Assembly (NCBI GenBank): GCA_002412495.1
Contig: DHVE01000053.1
Span: 1 to 64,000, forward strand
Source of the DNA: Betaproteobacteria bacterium UBA5216
GTDB taxonomy: Bacteria; Pseudomonadota; Gammaproteobacteria; Burkholderiales; SG8-41
DNA: 64,000 bases
Reading direction: 5' to 3'
Part shown: piece after piece, positions 34,117 through 43,531 of the stretch
Position numbering within the stretch: position 1 is the stretch's first letter
How the letters are laid out: the number at the start of each line of letters is the position of its first letter
The notes under the pieces: generated by a model
What the model saw: only the letters and a program-made list of their open reading frames with translations
Told to the model about the DNA's origin: nothing
Databases searched by the model: none
Program-made: the position numbers and the translations under genes

Positions 34117-36774
34117 GTGCATACGCTATCCCGCAAGGAGCGACCCGCTCCCGTCTTGATCTGCGGCGACAAGGTGCTCGAATTGCCTGAGCGCCTGCTG
34201 CGAAATTCCATTGCAAGGAAGGTCTCCCTAGGCATCGCCACTATCGTCTTGGCGACTGCTACCGCAATGCTGATAACGCACTACGTATCGTCCGTCGCGG
34301 TACATTCGTTGCAGGAATCTCACGATCTCGTGCAGGCCATGACCAGCGCGGCCAGCGACATGGAGTTCGATACGGTATCGGGCGGAATAAGTGTTTTGCA
34401 ATATCTCCAAACCGGTGATCCGGCTTATCGGGACGCCTATCAGCGGCACAGTACGCACTTTCGGCAATACTCGGACCGGTTGCTCGCTCTGGCTCGATTC
34501 GAACAGTGGCAAAAACCCGCACGCGCCATAGCCAGCCAATTCAATGAGCTGGACCGCATCAGCACCAGCCTCATTGCGCTGCCGGTAGCCGGCGACGGCA
34601 CCAGCCATCCCTCGGCCGTGCCACTGCAGGACCATCGCGCTCAACTGGACAGAATGTCGGTTCTGCAGCAACAGATAGTTACCACCATAGCCACCCAGCT
34701 CAAGCCCACACTCAAACTGTACACCATTGAAGCCGCCGATACCGCAAGCCGGCAGATGCTGCGCGTCCTGCTGCTGGCCGGCGGTACGTCGCTGGGCCTG
34801 CTTTTATTATCATTGCTGGCGGCCCGTTACGTACGGCGCTCGATTATTGAACCGGTGCGAAAACTCTCGGCCAGTACCGACGCCATTGCGCGTGGGGATC
34901 TCGACCATCGCGTCATTCTCGCCGGCAACGATGAATACTCCGACCTGGCGAAAAACTTTAATTACATGATCGATCAGTTGCAGAGCACCACGGTCTCCCG
35001 GGCGCTGCACGAGGAACAGGAAATACGCCTGCGGACGCTGCTGGACGGTGTCTACGACTACGCCATTTTTTCCGTCGATGCGCATGGTTTTGTCAATCAC
35101 TGGAACCAGGCAAGCACGCGCATCCTCGGCTATGACGCCGCCGACATGCAAGGCGTGTCGTTTGCGCGAATCTTCGCGGACAAGCAGGATGCGCGGCTGG
35201 CGCGCGACGAGGGACTCGCGGCCATCGCGGAAGCAGGCCGCTTTGAAACCGACAGCAGCCTGACTCGCAAGGATGGCACAACGTTCCACGCCAACGTTGT
35301 CGTCACGCCATTAACGGCAGTGCACAGTGAAATCAAGGGATATACCGTGGTGGTGCGCGATATCACGGAACGCGTGAAAGCCGAGCGACACATTGAACAA
35401 CTCGCCACCAAAGACCCGCTGACTGGTTTGTCGAATCGCGGCATGCTGATTGAACAGATGCACACGGCCATTGTCCGGGCGGCGCGCGCGCGAACCCAAC
35501 TGGCGGTTCTGTTTATCGATCTCGATCACTTCAAGGCGGTCAACGATACCTTGGGACACGCGGCCGGCGATGATTTATTGCGGGAGTGCGCGAGACGCCT
35601 GACGGAATGCGTGCGCGAGCTCGACTCGGTGGCGCGCCTCGGGGGCGACGAATTCGTGGTGCTATTGACCGACATTATCGACACCAGCATCGTTGCTCCC
35701 ATCGCGCAACGCATGCTGGATTTACTCACCACCCCCTACGAACTGCACGGCCATAGCGCCCAAACGTCCGCCAGCATCGGCATTTGTTTCTATCCCATGG
35801 ACGGTAACGACGTTACTACCTTGATGAAAAACGCCGATATCGCGATGTACCATGCCAAGGAACTGAACCGCAACAATTTCCAGTTTTACGCCGAAGAGAT
35901 GAACCAGCGCATATTGCAACGGCTTCAGCTGGAACGTGAATTGCGCGCTGCCGTGCAAAATGGCGAATTCGTACTGCATTACCAGCCGCAAGTCGTCGTG
36001 GCCACCGGAAAAATTCGCGGCGTCGAGTCGCTGGTGCGCTGGCAGCATCCCTCGCGAGGGCTGTTATCTCCCGCCGAATTCATCTCGGTAGTGGAGGAAA
36101 CCGGCTTGATCCTGCCGTTGGGTGAATGGATTTTGAATGAAGCCTGCCGCACGGTTAAAGCCTGGCGCAAAACGGGTGTCAACGTGCCTTATGTTGTCGT
36201 CAATGTGTCCGCGGCACAATTGGGCGACGGCTTGGTGACCGCCGTCAGAAACGCGTTGATTGAGCACGAAATGGAGCCTGGCTGGCTGATGCTCGAAATC
36301 ACCGAAACCATGCTAATGGCACACGTGGAAGAAGCCATTGCCATCCTGCGGCGCATTCGTGAGTTGGGTATACGAATCGCGATGGATGATTTCGGTACTG
36401 GCTATTCATCGCTCAGCGTACTGCAGCGCCTGCCACTCGACATGCTTAAAATCGACCGCAGTTTTGTCGTCACCATAGACGACGACGCCGGCAACGCGCG
36501 CGCCGTGGCTATTATCGGCGCCATTATCGCCATTGCCAAAGAGCTCAACCTCGGTGTCGTTGCCGAAGGCGTCGATTCAACCACGCAGCTGGCGTTCCTC
36601 CGCACACTGAACTGCGATACCTATCAAGGATATCTTTTCAGCAAACCCGTGGATGCCGCCGCGATTGAAAGGTTATTCGCGGCGCCCGTAAGATCCGTGC
36701 TCGAAGATCATAACGGGCGCGCGATTACCATGACAACCAAAGTTTCCATGGAATTGCCGGTCGATGCGCATTGA
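34117..36774 (+). CDS. Sensor diguanylate cyclase/phosphodiesterase (HAMP-PAS-GGDEF-EAL)
   Basis: 885 aa, GTG start at 34117. Membrane helix near residues 35-57, a helical periplasmic domain to about 205, second helix LRVLLLAGGTSLGLLLLSLL, then HAMP, PAS (LLDGVYDYAIFSVDAHG) and GGDEF. The GGDEF site is intact (RLGGDEFVVLL), so c-di-GMP synthesis is possible. The EAL motif reads ESL (GVESLVRW) but keeps the catalytic Glu, and DDFGTGYSS and AEGV are present, so hydrolysis is also plausible. It would set c-di-GMP in response to a periplasmic or PAS-sensed cue. The downstream Bug gene overlaps its 3' end by 11 nt. Confidence 0.94.
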   Translation: MHTLSRKERPAPVLICGDKVLELPERLLRNSIARKVSLGIATIVLATATAMLITHYVSSVAVHSLQESHDLVQAMTSAASDMEFDTVSGGISVLQYLQTGDPAYRDAYQRHSTHFRQYSDRLLALARFEQWQKPARAIASQFNELDRISTSLIALPVAGDGTSHPSAVPLQDHRAQLDRMSVLQQQIVTTIATQLKPTLKLYTIEAADTASRQMLRVLLLAGGTSLGLLLLSLLAARYVRRSIIEPVRKLSASTDAIARGDLDHRVILAGNDEYSDLAKNFNYMIDQLQSTTVSRALHEEQEIRLRTLLDGVYDYAIFSVDAHGFVNHWNQASTRILGYDAADMQGVSFARIFADKQDARLARDEGLAAIAEAGRFETDSSLTRKDGTTFHANVVVTPLTAVHSEIKGYTVVVRDITERVKAERHIEQLATKDPLTGLSNRGMLIEQMHTAIVRAARARTQLAVLFIDLDHFKAVNDTLGHAAGDDLLRECARRLTECVRELDSVARLGGDEFVVLLTDIIDTSIVAPIAQRMLDLLTTPYELHGHSAQTSASIGICFYPMDGNDVTTLMKNADIAMYHAKELNRNNFQFYAEEMNQRILQRLQLERELRAAVQNGEFVLHYQPQVVVATGKIRGVESLVRWQHPSRGLLSPAEFISVVEETGLILPLGEWILNEACRTVKAWRKTGVNVPYVVVNVSAAQLGDGLVTAVRNALIEHEMEPGWLMLEITETMLMAHVEEAIAILRRIRELGIRIAMDDFGTGYSSLSVLQRLPLDMLKIDRSFVVTIDDDAGNARAVAIIGAIIAIAKELNLGVVAEGVDSTTQLAFLRTLNCDTYQGYLFSKPVDAAAIERLFAAPVRSVLEDHNGRAITMTTKVSMELPVDAH

Positions 36775-37756
36775 TGCCCCGCGCTGCCTGGCCGCGGCTT
36801 GCGTGTTCCTGACTGCAGGCTGTTTCGCGCAAACCGCAACACCGGGATCCACGCCTGCGTATCCGTCCAAGCCCATCCGTCTGATACACGGTTACGCATC
36901 GGGCAGTTCGATGGATCTCAACGCGAGAACGGTCGCGCAGAGGCTCTCGGAAGCGTTCGGGCAACAAGTCATCGTGGATATCCGGACCGGCGCCACCGGT
37001 GTGATCGCGGCGGAGTTGGTCATGAACAGCGTTGCCGACGGATACACCTTGCTAGCCGCGCCGGGCTCCGCCCTGACCGCCACACCGCATTTGCAGAAGG
37101 TGCCGTTTGATCCGTTGAAGGACTTCACCGCCATCGCCCCCTTCGGGGATTTTTCGTTTCTGCTGGCGGGACATCCTGCTTTGCCGGCAAAAAATGCCCG
37201 CGACCTTATTGCAATGGCGAAAGCGCGCCCCGGCAACCTGTCGTATGGCTCCAATGGGGTGGGCAGCGCCTATCACATCGCCGGCGCCTTGTTCGCCACC
37301 CTGGCCGGCATACAGTTGCTGCATGTGCCGTATCGTGGCGGGGGCGCCACGGCCATCACCGATCTGGTCAGCGGGCGCGTTGATATGATGTGGAATAACC
37401 CTGCTTTTCTACTGCCGAATGTGCGGGCCGGCAAACTCAAGGCACTTGGCGTCACCGGCCGGCAGCGCATACCTGGAATCAAAGACGTGCCGACGATTGC
37501 CGAAAGCGGATTGCCCGGCTATGAGATATCCGGCTGGCAAGGTCTGCTCGGCCCTGCGCACCTGCCCAAGGGCGTGGTAGCCCGCCTGCACGGGGCGCTG
37601 CTCGATGCGTTTTCCACATCCGCCATGCAAACCCTCTGGGAATCGCGCGGCATGACCTTCGTGCAACAATCGCCCGAACAATTTTCCCTGCGTCTGCGCC
37701 AGGATTTCGAGACCTATGGCAAACTGATCCGGCAGGTGGGCAACAAAATCGACTGA
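36764..37756 (+). CDS. Bug/TctC-family substrate-binding protein overlapping the GGDEF-EAL gene
   Basis: Bug receptor of 330 aa. The N-terminus MRIDAPRCLAAACVFLTAGCFAQ could be a lipoprotein-type or ordinary signal peptide. Motifs seen are YPSKPIRLIHGYASGSSMD, VDIRTGATG (normally VDNRPGAGG), ADGYTLLA and VPYRGGG. It overlaps the preceding GGDEF-EAL gene by 11 nt, which suggests co-transcription of a solute receptor with a c-di-GMP sensor. Bug proteins can present ligands to sensor domains, so a functional link is possible. Confidence 0.92.
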   Translation: MRIDAPRCLAAACVFLTAGCFAQTATPGSTPAYPSKPIRLIHGYASGSSMDLNARTVAQRLSEAFGQQVIVDIRTGATGVIAAELVMNSVADGYTLLAAPGSALTATPHLQKVPFDPLKDFTAIAPFGDFSFLLAGHPALPAKNARDLIAMAKARPGNLSYGSNGVGSAYHIAGALFATLAGIQLLHVPYRGGGATAITDLVSGRVDMMWNNPAFLLPNVRAGKLKALGVTGRQRIPGIKDVPTIAESGLPGYEISGWQGLLGPAHLPKGVVARLHGALLDAFSTSAMQTLWESRGMTFVQQSPEQFSLRLRQDFETYGKLIRQVGNKID

Positions 37757-37766
37757 GACGCGGATC

Positions 37767-38411
37767 TCAGAGCGATGTCAGTCCTTCGCGCACGGCATAC
37801 TTGGTCAATTCCGCTACCGTGCGCAAGTCAAGTTTGCGCATCATGTTGCGCCGATGCGCCTCCACGGTGCCTTCCGTGATGCCCAGTCGGCGGGCAATCG
37901 CCGTGGTGCGCACACCGTCGGCCACCAGCCGCAGCACTTCCCGCTCTCGTGCACTCAGCGGCGACACATTGGTCGCTGTTGTGTCGGCATCCGGCAAAAA
38001 CTGCCCCATCACCAGGGAGGTAACTTCCGGGCTGAGAAAGTTTTGCCCCGCAGCCACCGCACGTATCGCCCGCGGCAACTCCGTCGCCGCGGCGGCCTTA
38101 GAAACATAGCCCGCGGCACCCGCCTTTAACGACTCCTGCACGAAACGCTTATCCATGTAAGCGGACAGCACCAGAATCCGCATTTGCGGCATTTCCTTAT
38201 ATAGCGTCTGCGCGACCTGCACACCATTGACGCCGGGCATTGCGATATCAAGCACCAGCACATCTGGCCTGCAATCACGGGCAAGCGTCATCGTCGATGA
38301 CCCATCTTCGGTCACCCCCGCAATTTCCATGTCTGGCTCGTTTTTTAATATCAGTATCAGCGCATCGCGCAGCATTCGATGATCGTCTGCCAGCATGACT
38401 CGAATGGACAT
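37767..38411 (-). CDS. NarL/FixJ-family response regulator
   Basis: 214 aa. N-terminal receiver with MLADDHRMLRDAL and acceptor Asp in VLVLDIAMPGVNG, followed by a LuxR-type helix-turn-helix (LSAREREVLRLVADG, IARRLGITEGTVEAHRRNMMRKL). It is a DNA-binding regulator. The histidine kinase at 38652 on the same strand has a HisKA_3 domain, the usual partner type for NarL regulators. The 240 bp between them hold no gene that I can support. Confidence 0.95.
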   Translation of the reverse strand: MSIRVMLADDHRMLRDALILILKNEPDMEIAGVTEDGSSTMTLARDCRPDVLVLDIAMPGVNGVQVAQTLYKEMPQMRILVLSAYMDKRFVQESLKAGAAGYVSKAAAATELPRAIRAVAAGQNFLSPEVTSLVMGQFLPDADTTATNVSPLSAREREVLRLVADGVRTTAIARRLGITEGTVEAHRRNMMRKLDLRTVAELTKYAVREGLTSL

Positions 38412-38651
38412 TGGTTCTTACCCTTTTCAAAAACATGAACACTGCCATGGATCGCGGCACCGGAAATTGCGCCTGCGCTGCTGCGCCTTTGCACGGATGC
38501 GATACATGGATATTCACAATCTATTGCGAAGGAAACAATCCCCGCTATCTGCAATTCCAGTACCGGTTATTCCATACACCCGAATTTGCACTCATCCCGT
38601 TCACCACAAATGAGCGCAGGTCACAGAAATTAACTTTCCATTTATAATCAA

Positions 38652-41414
38652 TTACTTGCATTCATGCAATGTCGTCTGCTCCGTCAGCGGAATCGAGAGT
38701 GTCACCACGGTGCCCTCCCCTGCAGCACTCCAGACTCTCGCGCTGCCCCCGATATAACTGATGCGCTCGCGCACACTGACCAGTCCCAGCCCGCTCCCCG
38801 GAATCCGGGTATCGAACCCAATCCCCTCGTCGCTTACGGTAACGACTATCGCATCATCAGCACGTTGCGTATCCACATGCGCGCGTTTCACTCCGGCGTG
38901 CCGTACCACGTTGATCAGCAATTCTCGTATCAGCCGAAACGTAATGGATTGACTCAATTCTGGAAGCGGCTTGGCCTCGCCATCATCACTCACGCCCACG
39001 CGCAACCCGTACTGCCGGAACATTTCATCCGCCAGCCAATCCAGCGCGGGCGACAGGCCCAGTTGCCGCAACACCGGCGGACTGAGATCGAATTCCATGG
39101 AACGGATAGCGGCATTCGTGTCATCAATGATGCGGGTGATTTCACGCAAACGATCATGCACTTGGCTGGCTTTACCATCCTCAAGGGTCGATGTCAATTT
39201 GATCCGCGCCAAATTAAGCAATTGCCCGATCCCATCATGCAAGTCGTGAGCGATGCGGGTGCGTTCGGCTTCGAGCAGTTCCGCTTGGCGTGCGGACAAC
39301 TGGCGCAACTTGTCGTTGGAATCGCGCAATGCCTGTTGCGCGATGACGCGGTCGTTGATATCGCGGCACACGGCCTGATGGTAGGCAACACGATTGTTCC
39401 TTATAAAGGCATTCACATGCTGACCGACCCATACCACCCTGCCGTCCTTGCCGATCGCCGGAAACTCGCGATAGGTGCGCGGTGTCCGCGCTCTGAAATG
39501 CTCGCGATAAAACGAATCAACCTCCGCGCGATAATCAGGATGAACAAAATCGAGATAACAGCGTCCCAGCAACTCATCGCTGCGGTAACCGAGCATCCCC
39601 GCCGCGACATCCGTATTGACATAAGTGAAATACCCCGACGGATTGGTCCGATAAATCAGATCACTCGCCTGTTCCACCAGCTCGCGATATTGCTCTTCGC
39701 GCTCCCGCAATTTTTCCAGTTCCGCGAGCTTGCGGGCCGATATGTCCCGCGAGATGGTCAATAAACTAATTACCTTCCCGGAGGCATCCAGTATGGGCGT
39801 CACCTCCGCCTCACGCCATGTGCCGGGATCCACATAGGCATTGCGCTCGAACACCATTGCACGGCCCGCCGAAATGACCTGCTTCTCCTGAGCGTCAATT
39901 CGCACCGCGACCTCTTGCGGACGAAGCTCAAAGACGGTTCTTCCGATGATTTTTTCTTCGGGGAGCCCCATTTGCATTTGCGCGGCACGATTCAGCATCA
40001 GAAAGCGGCCCTGCGTATCCTTCAGGCGAACTTCCTCCGGCATCGCATCGAGCAAGGTGCGGAAACGTTGCTCCGATTCGCGCAGCGCGATTTCCGTTTC
40101 CTTACGCTCGGTGATGTCCTGATGCATGGCCACCAGACGCGCTGCCTTGCCGTCCTGGCCCGCGAACATCACCTGAAACGACTCAACATGCCGCACGACC
40201 CCGTCCGTGCGCACCATTCGATACTGTACGGTATGCCCCTCCAGGGTTTCGAGTGAACGGTTGCGCACCGCAAGAAAATGCGCCCTGTCGTCCGGATGCA
40301 CCTGATCCTTATAGAAGGGATACCTGCCGCTCTCCGGCAAGGGCCCACGCAGCCACTCGGGCGAATCGCTAAAGGTGAGTTCATCGCGCTGAACATCCCA
40401 GTCGATGACGATGATTTTCGCGGCCGCGCGCGCGACACGAAACCGTTCCTCGTTTTCACGCAGCTTTTGCTCGCTCGCGCGCAGCGCCGCGGTGCGCGCG
40501 GTCACCTGCGCATCGAGTTCCGCATGGGCGCGCCGCAATTCATCCACCACCCGTTGCCGGTGGCGGTTAATGGCCACGAGCAACAACGCGCCCGCGCTCG
40601 CCAGCACCAGAAAAGTCTGCACCAGCAACGCGCTTTCTTCACGTGTTCGTCCCGCCGCGGAATAGGGGCCCAGCTCGAGGGCCGTGAAGTGCAGCGCCAT
40701 CATGGCCACCACGGTGACTGTCACCACCGTCCCGGGCAATCCGAACCGCAAAACCGCCCACAACACGGGTGGCAGCAGCAGGAAGACCAGCGGCAGGTTC
40801 GTATGAAAGATGAAATACGTCGACGCCAGTAGCAACGCCATCAACACGACCGCCTCCAGACAGCGCTGCATCGCCACGCGGCCCTGCGTGACGCGACGCT
40901 GCGCGAGCATCAGCACTGGCGGGGACACGAGCAGGCCACCGAGACTATATGAAGTCCAGTCCAGCAGCAGCTCGAATGCGGACACCGGCTTGGCTTCGAA
41001 AACGTGCAAAATCCACTCTACGATGGCGCTTATCGCCGCCCCTGGCAGTACGGTCAGTACGACCAAAGCAAACATGCCACGAGGCGCGTCGAAACGGTAC
41101 GGGGAATCACTGACCCGGCGAATCAACCATGCCGCGCATAGCATGCCTGAAATGTGTCCCGCCGTATCGAACAGCGCATGCGTGACAGTGTCGTGGCAGA
41201 TCCATATTTCGGCAGCAAACCCCGCGCACAAAGCGACTATCGTCCATCGCGGCCAGCACCGCGGCTCGCTCAACAGCAACAAGGCTAGATAAATTCCGCT
41301 GGAAAATGCGCCACCGACGCCGTGACCTTGCGCCAGCTTCAAATAATCCCCCAGCGCCGCGGTCGCAAGACTTGCCACCGCGAAGAAACACAATCGGCTG
41401 GCGCCGCACGTCAC
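38652..41414 (-). CDS. MASE1/multi-PAS sensor histidine kinase (HisKA_3 type)
   Basis: About 920 aa. The first 300 residues hold 8-9 hydrophobic helices resembling a MASE1 sensor. Three PAS/PAC modules follow, with C-terminal HisKA_3 (TRIAHDLHDGIGQLLN, phospho-His after AHDL) and HATPase (LLINVVRHAG, VSDEGIGFD, GSGLGLVSVRERI). I place the start at GTG 41414, where it overlaps the upstream acyl-CoA synthetase stop by 4 bp (GTGA). An ATG at 41453 is also possible. It probably phosphorylates the NarL-type regulator downstream. Confidence 0.9.
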   Translation of the reverse strand: MTCGASRLCFFAVASLATAALGDYLKLAQGHGVGGAFSSGIYLALLLLSEPRCWPRWTIVALCAGFAAEIWICHDTVTHALFDTAGHISGMLCAAWLIRRVSDSPYRFDAPRGMFALVVLTVLPGAAISAIVEWILHVFEAKPVSAFELLLDWTSYSLGGLLVSPPVLMLAQRRVTQGRVAMQRCLEAVVLMALLLASTYFIFHTNLPLVFLLLPPVLWAVLRFGLPGTVVTVTVVAMMALHFTALELGPYSAAGRTREESALLVQTFLVLASAGALLLVAINRHRQRVVDELRRAHAELDAQVTARTAALRASEQKLRENEERFRVARAAAKIIVIDWDVQRDELTFSDSPEWLRGPLPESGRYPFYKDQVHPDDRAHFLAVRNRSLETLEGHTVQYRMVRTDGVVRHVESFQVMFAGQDGKAARLVAMHQDITERKETEIALRESEQRFRTLLDAMPEEVRLKDTQGRFLMLNRAAQMQMGLPEEKIIGRTVFELRPQEVAVRIDAQEKQVISAGRAMVFERNAYVDPGTWREAEVTPILDASGKVISLLTISRDISARKLAELEKLREREEQYRELVEQASDLIYRTNPSGYFTYVNTDVAAGMLGYRSDELLGRCYLDFVHPDYRAEVDSFYREHFRARTPRTYREFPAIGKDGRVVWVGQHVNAFIRNNRVAYHQAVCRDINDRVIAQQALRDSNDKLRQLSARQAELLEAERTRIAHDLHDGIGQLLNLARIKLTSTLEDGKASQVHDRLREITRIIDDTNAAIRSMEFDLSPPVLRQLGLSPALDWLADEMFRQYGLRVGVSDDGEAKPLPELSQSITFRLIRELLINVVRHAGVKRAHVDTQRADDAIVVTVSDEGIGFDTRIPGSGLGLVSVRERISYIGGSARVWSAAGEGTVVTLSIPLTEQTTLHECK

Positions 41415-43504
41415 GGCAAACCATTCCCGCGTATCACGGCATCCGCGGCCCACGCGCCGTCAACACCGGCGATCAGCGGGTTGATCTCCACTTCCGACAA
41501 TTGATCCGCGTGCTCTGCCATCAGCCAAGACAACCGGCTCACGGCATTTGCGAGCGCAACTATGTCACAGGCTGGCTGGCCCCGAAAACCTTGCAGGATG
41601 CGCGCGGCCTTGAGACCAAGAAGCATTTCGCGCGCAGTATCCGTATCAATGGGTGCGTAACGGCGCGCCACGTCACTAAAAAGCTCGGCATTAATGCCTC
41701 CGAACCCCACCATCACCAACGGGCCGAACGATGGATTATTCAGGGCGCCCACGATGAGTTCAACACCGCGCGCCATCTCTTCCACCAACCAGCCGCGTAT
41801 GCGCGCATCGGGCTTGTACTCAGCAACGCGAGGCGCCATCTCTGCTAGGCATTGTTTTAGTTGAATCATATTTTCAATACCCACGTGCACTCCACCCGCT
41901 TCGGTTTTATGCGGCAAATCCGGACTGACGACCTTAAGCACCACCGGAAACCGAAGATCACACGACGCGAACCCGGCTTCCGCTCCCGCCTCGATAAACA
42001 GCCGCTTGGGCGTCGCGATGCCATACGATTCAAGTAGCGCCTTACCCTGCAGCTCATCAACTTCATTATGCACGGGCGGCAGTTGTTTTGCGGTTGCAGA
42101 AGGCAACAAGTCCGGCCGTGCTCTCGCACGTTCACACTTGCGCGCGAAAGTATTCAGCGCGCTCGCCGCATAAACCAAACGCCCCGGCGCCTCGTAACAC
42201 GGCACGCCGGCTGCCTCTACACCCGGCATCCAGGCGGCTGATTCACGCACGGTGCCCGTCAGGCTAATGAGAACCGGCTTGTCGCTGGCATTCACCGCAG
42301 CCACGAAATGTTCCGCCCACACCGGCGCATCGCGCCCCGGATAAGAGCGCAGAATCAGCATGTCCACGTTCGGGTCATCGAGCACGGCCTGCGTGGCCGC
42401 GCTGAACTCCACTTCTTTTTGCGCAATGGCGGCGGTGACGTCGATCGGATTCGCGGTTGAAGCAAAATCGGGCACCACGGGTTCAAGGGCTGCAAGTGTT
42501 GCTGCCGACATCGCCGGCAAAATCAGGCCGGAACGCTCGCAGGCATCGGACAGCAATACACCAGCGCCGCCACTGGTGGTGACAATCGCCACGCGATTGC
42601 CGCGCGGCCGCTTGCTGGAACGGAATACGCGCGCGGCATCAATCAGATCGTAAATCTCGCGTATCTCGATAAATCCGCCTTCGCGAAAGGCATCGCGATA
42701 CCAGTCGTAATCCTCGGTGAGATTCGCGGTATGCGACACGGCGGCGCGGCTGCCGGCCCGTGTGTTGCCCACCTTCCATACCGCGATGGGCTTGCCGATT
42801 TCGAGGGCACGCCGACCCAGCGCGCGCAAGCGCCGCCCGTTGCCGATGCCTTCCATATAAACGGCAATCAGCCGCGTCGCCTCGTCTTCCAGAAAATGCT
42901 CAATAAAATCGAGCGTATCGAGACTGCTTTCGTTGCCGGTGGAAACCATATGGTCAAAGCCGATGCCCGCCTCTTCGCAATAGGTCATGATCGAGTAGGC
43001 AAATCCACCGCTTTGCGAAATCATGGCCACCGGCCCGCCGCGCCAATCGTGTTTGCGAAATGCCGCGCCGAATCCGGCGAATACCCGGGCGCGCAAATTC
43101 ATCATGCCGATGCAGTTCGGTCCAACCGCGCGCACGCCGGACAATTTCAGCGCCGCCTGCAAACGCGCTTCGAGCGCGGCACCCCGCTCACCGATTTCAC
43201 GAAAACCGGCACTCAATATCAATGCATACGGAATGCCCTTCCTGCCGCAGGCCTCGATGGCGCTCGGCACGTCAATGGCCGGCACGGCAATCACCGCCAG
43301 GTCACAGGCTTGCGGCAAGGCATCCACGCTGGCGTAACACGGCCGGCCATCGATTTCGGTATAGCGCGGATTGACCGCGAACACCGCTCCCGTATAGCCC
43401 AGATGCGTGAGCGAATAGAGTGGTTGCCCACCCGCGCGGCGGGAATCTTGCGTGGCGCCTACAATCGCGACCGAGCGCGGATCAAACAAAGAGTGAAGTG
43501 ACAT
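41411..43504 (-). CDS. Acetate--CoA ligase-family (NDP-forming) acyl-CoA synthetase
   Basis: 697 aa fusion of the alpha and beta parts of NDP-forming acyl-CoA synthetases. A CoA-binding Rossmann domain is at 1-130 (LFDPRSVAIVGATQDSRRAGGQ). The succinyl-CoA ligase-like domain has the phospho-His loop in RAAVSHTANL, and an ATP-grasp domain runs from about residue 470 (YGIATPKRLF, VVLKVVSPDLPHKTEAGGV). It would activate an organic acid to its CoA thioester. Its GTGA overlap with the kinase gene and the nearby Bug receptor genes place it in a carboxylate uptake and activation unit. Confidence 0.93.
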   Translation of the reverse strand: MSLHSLFDPRSVAIVGATQDSRRAGGQPLYSLTHLGYTGAVFAVNPRYTEIDGRPCYASVDALPQACDLAVIAVPAIDVPSAIEACGRKGIPYALILSAGFREIGERGAALEARLQAALKLSGVRAVGPNCIGMMNLRARVFAGFGAAFRKHDWRGGPVAMISQSGGFAYSIMTYCEEAGIGFDHMVSTGNESSLDTLDFIEHFLEDEATRLIAVYMEGIGNGRRLRALGRRALEIGKPIAVWKVGNTRAGSRAAVSHTANLTEDYDWYRDAFREGGFIEIREIYDLIDAARVFRSSKRPRGNRVAIVTTSGGAGVLLSDACERSGLILPAMSAATLAALEPVVPDFASTANPIDVTAAIAQKEVEFSAATQAVLDDPNVDMLILRSYPGRDAPVWAEHFVAAVNASDKPVLISLTGTVRESAAWMPGVEAAGVPCYEAPGRLVYAASALNTFARKCERARARPDLLPSATAKQLPPVHNEVDELQGKALLESYGIATPKRLFIEAGAEAGFASCDLRFPVVLKVVSPDLPHKTEAGGVHVGIENMIQLKQCLAEMAPRVAEYKPDARIRGWLVEEMARGVELIVGALNNPSFGPLVMVGFGGINAELFSDVARRYAPIDTDTAREMLLGLKAARILQGFRGQPACDIVALANAVSRLSWLMAEHADQLSEVEINPLIAGVDGAWAADAVIRGNGLP

Positions 43505-43531
43505 AACTATATGTTTTTATTAATATTTTAT

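Noticed and set aside
38412..38651. Short rightward reading frames between the NarL regulator and the histidine kinase
   Set aside because: Cys/His-rich composition without a family match and no good ribosome-binding site.
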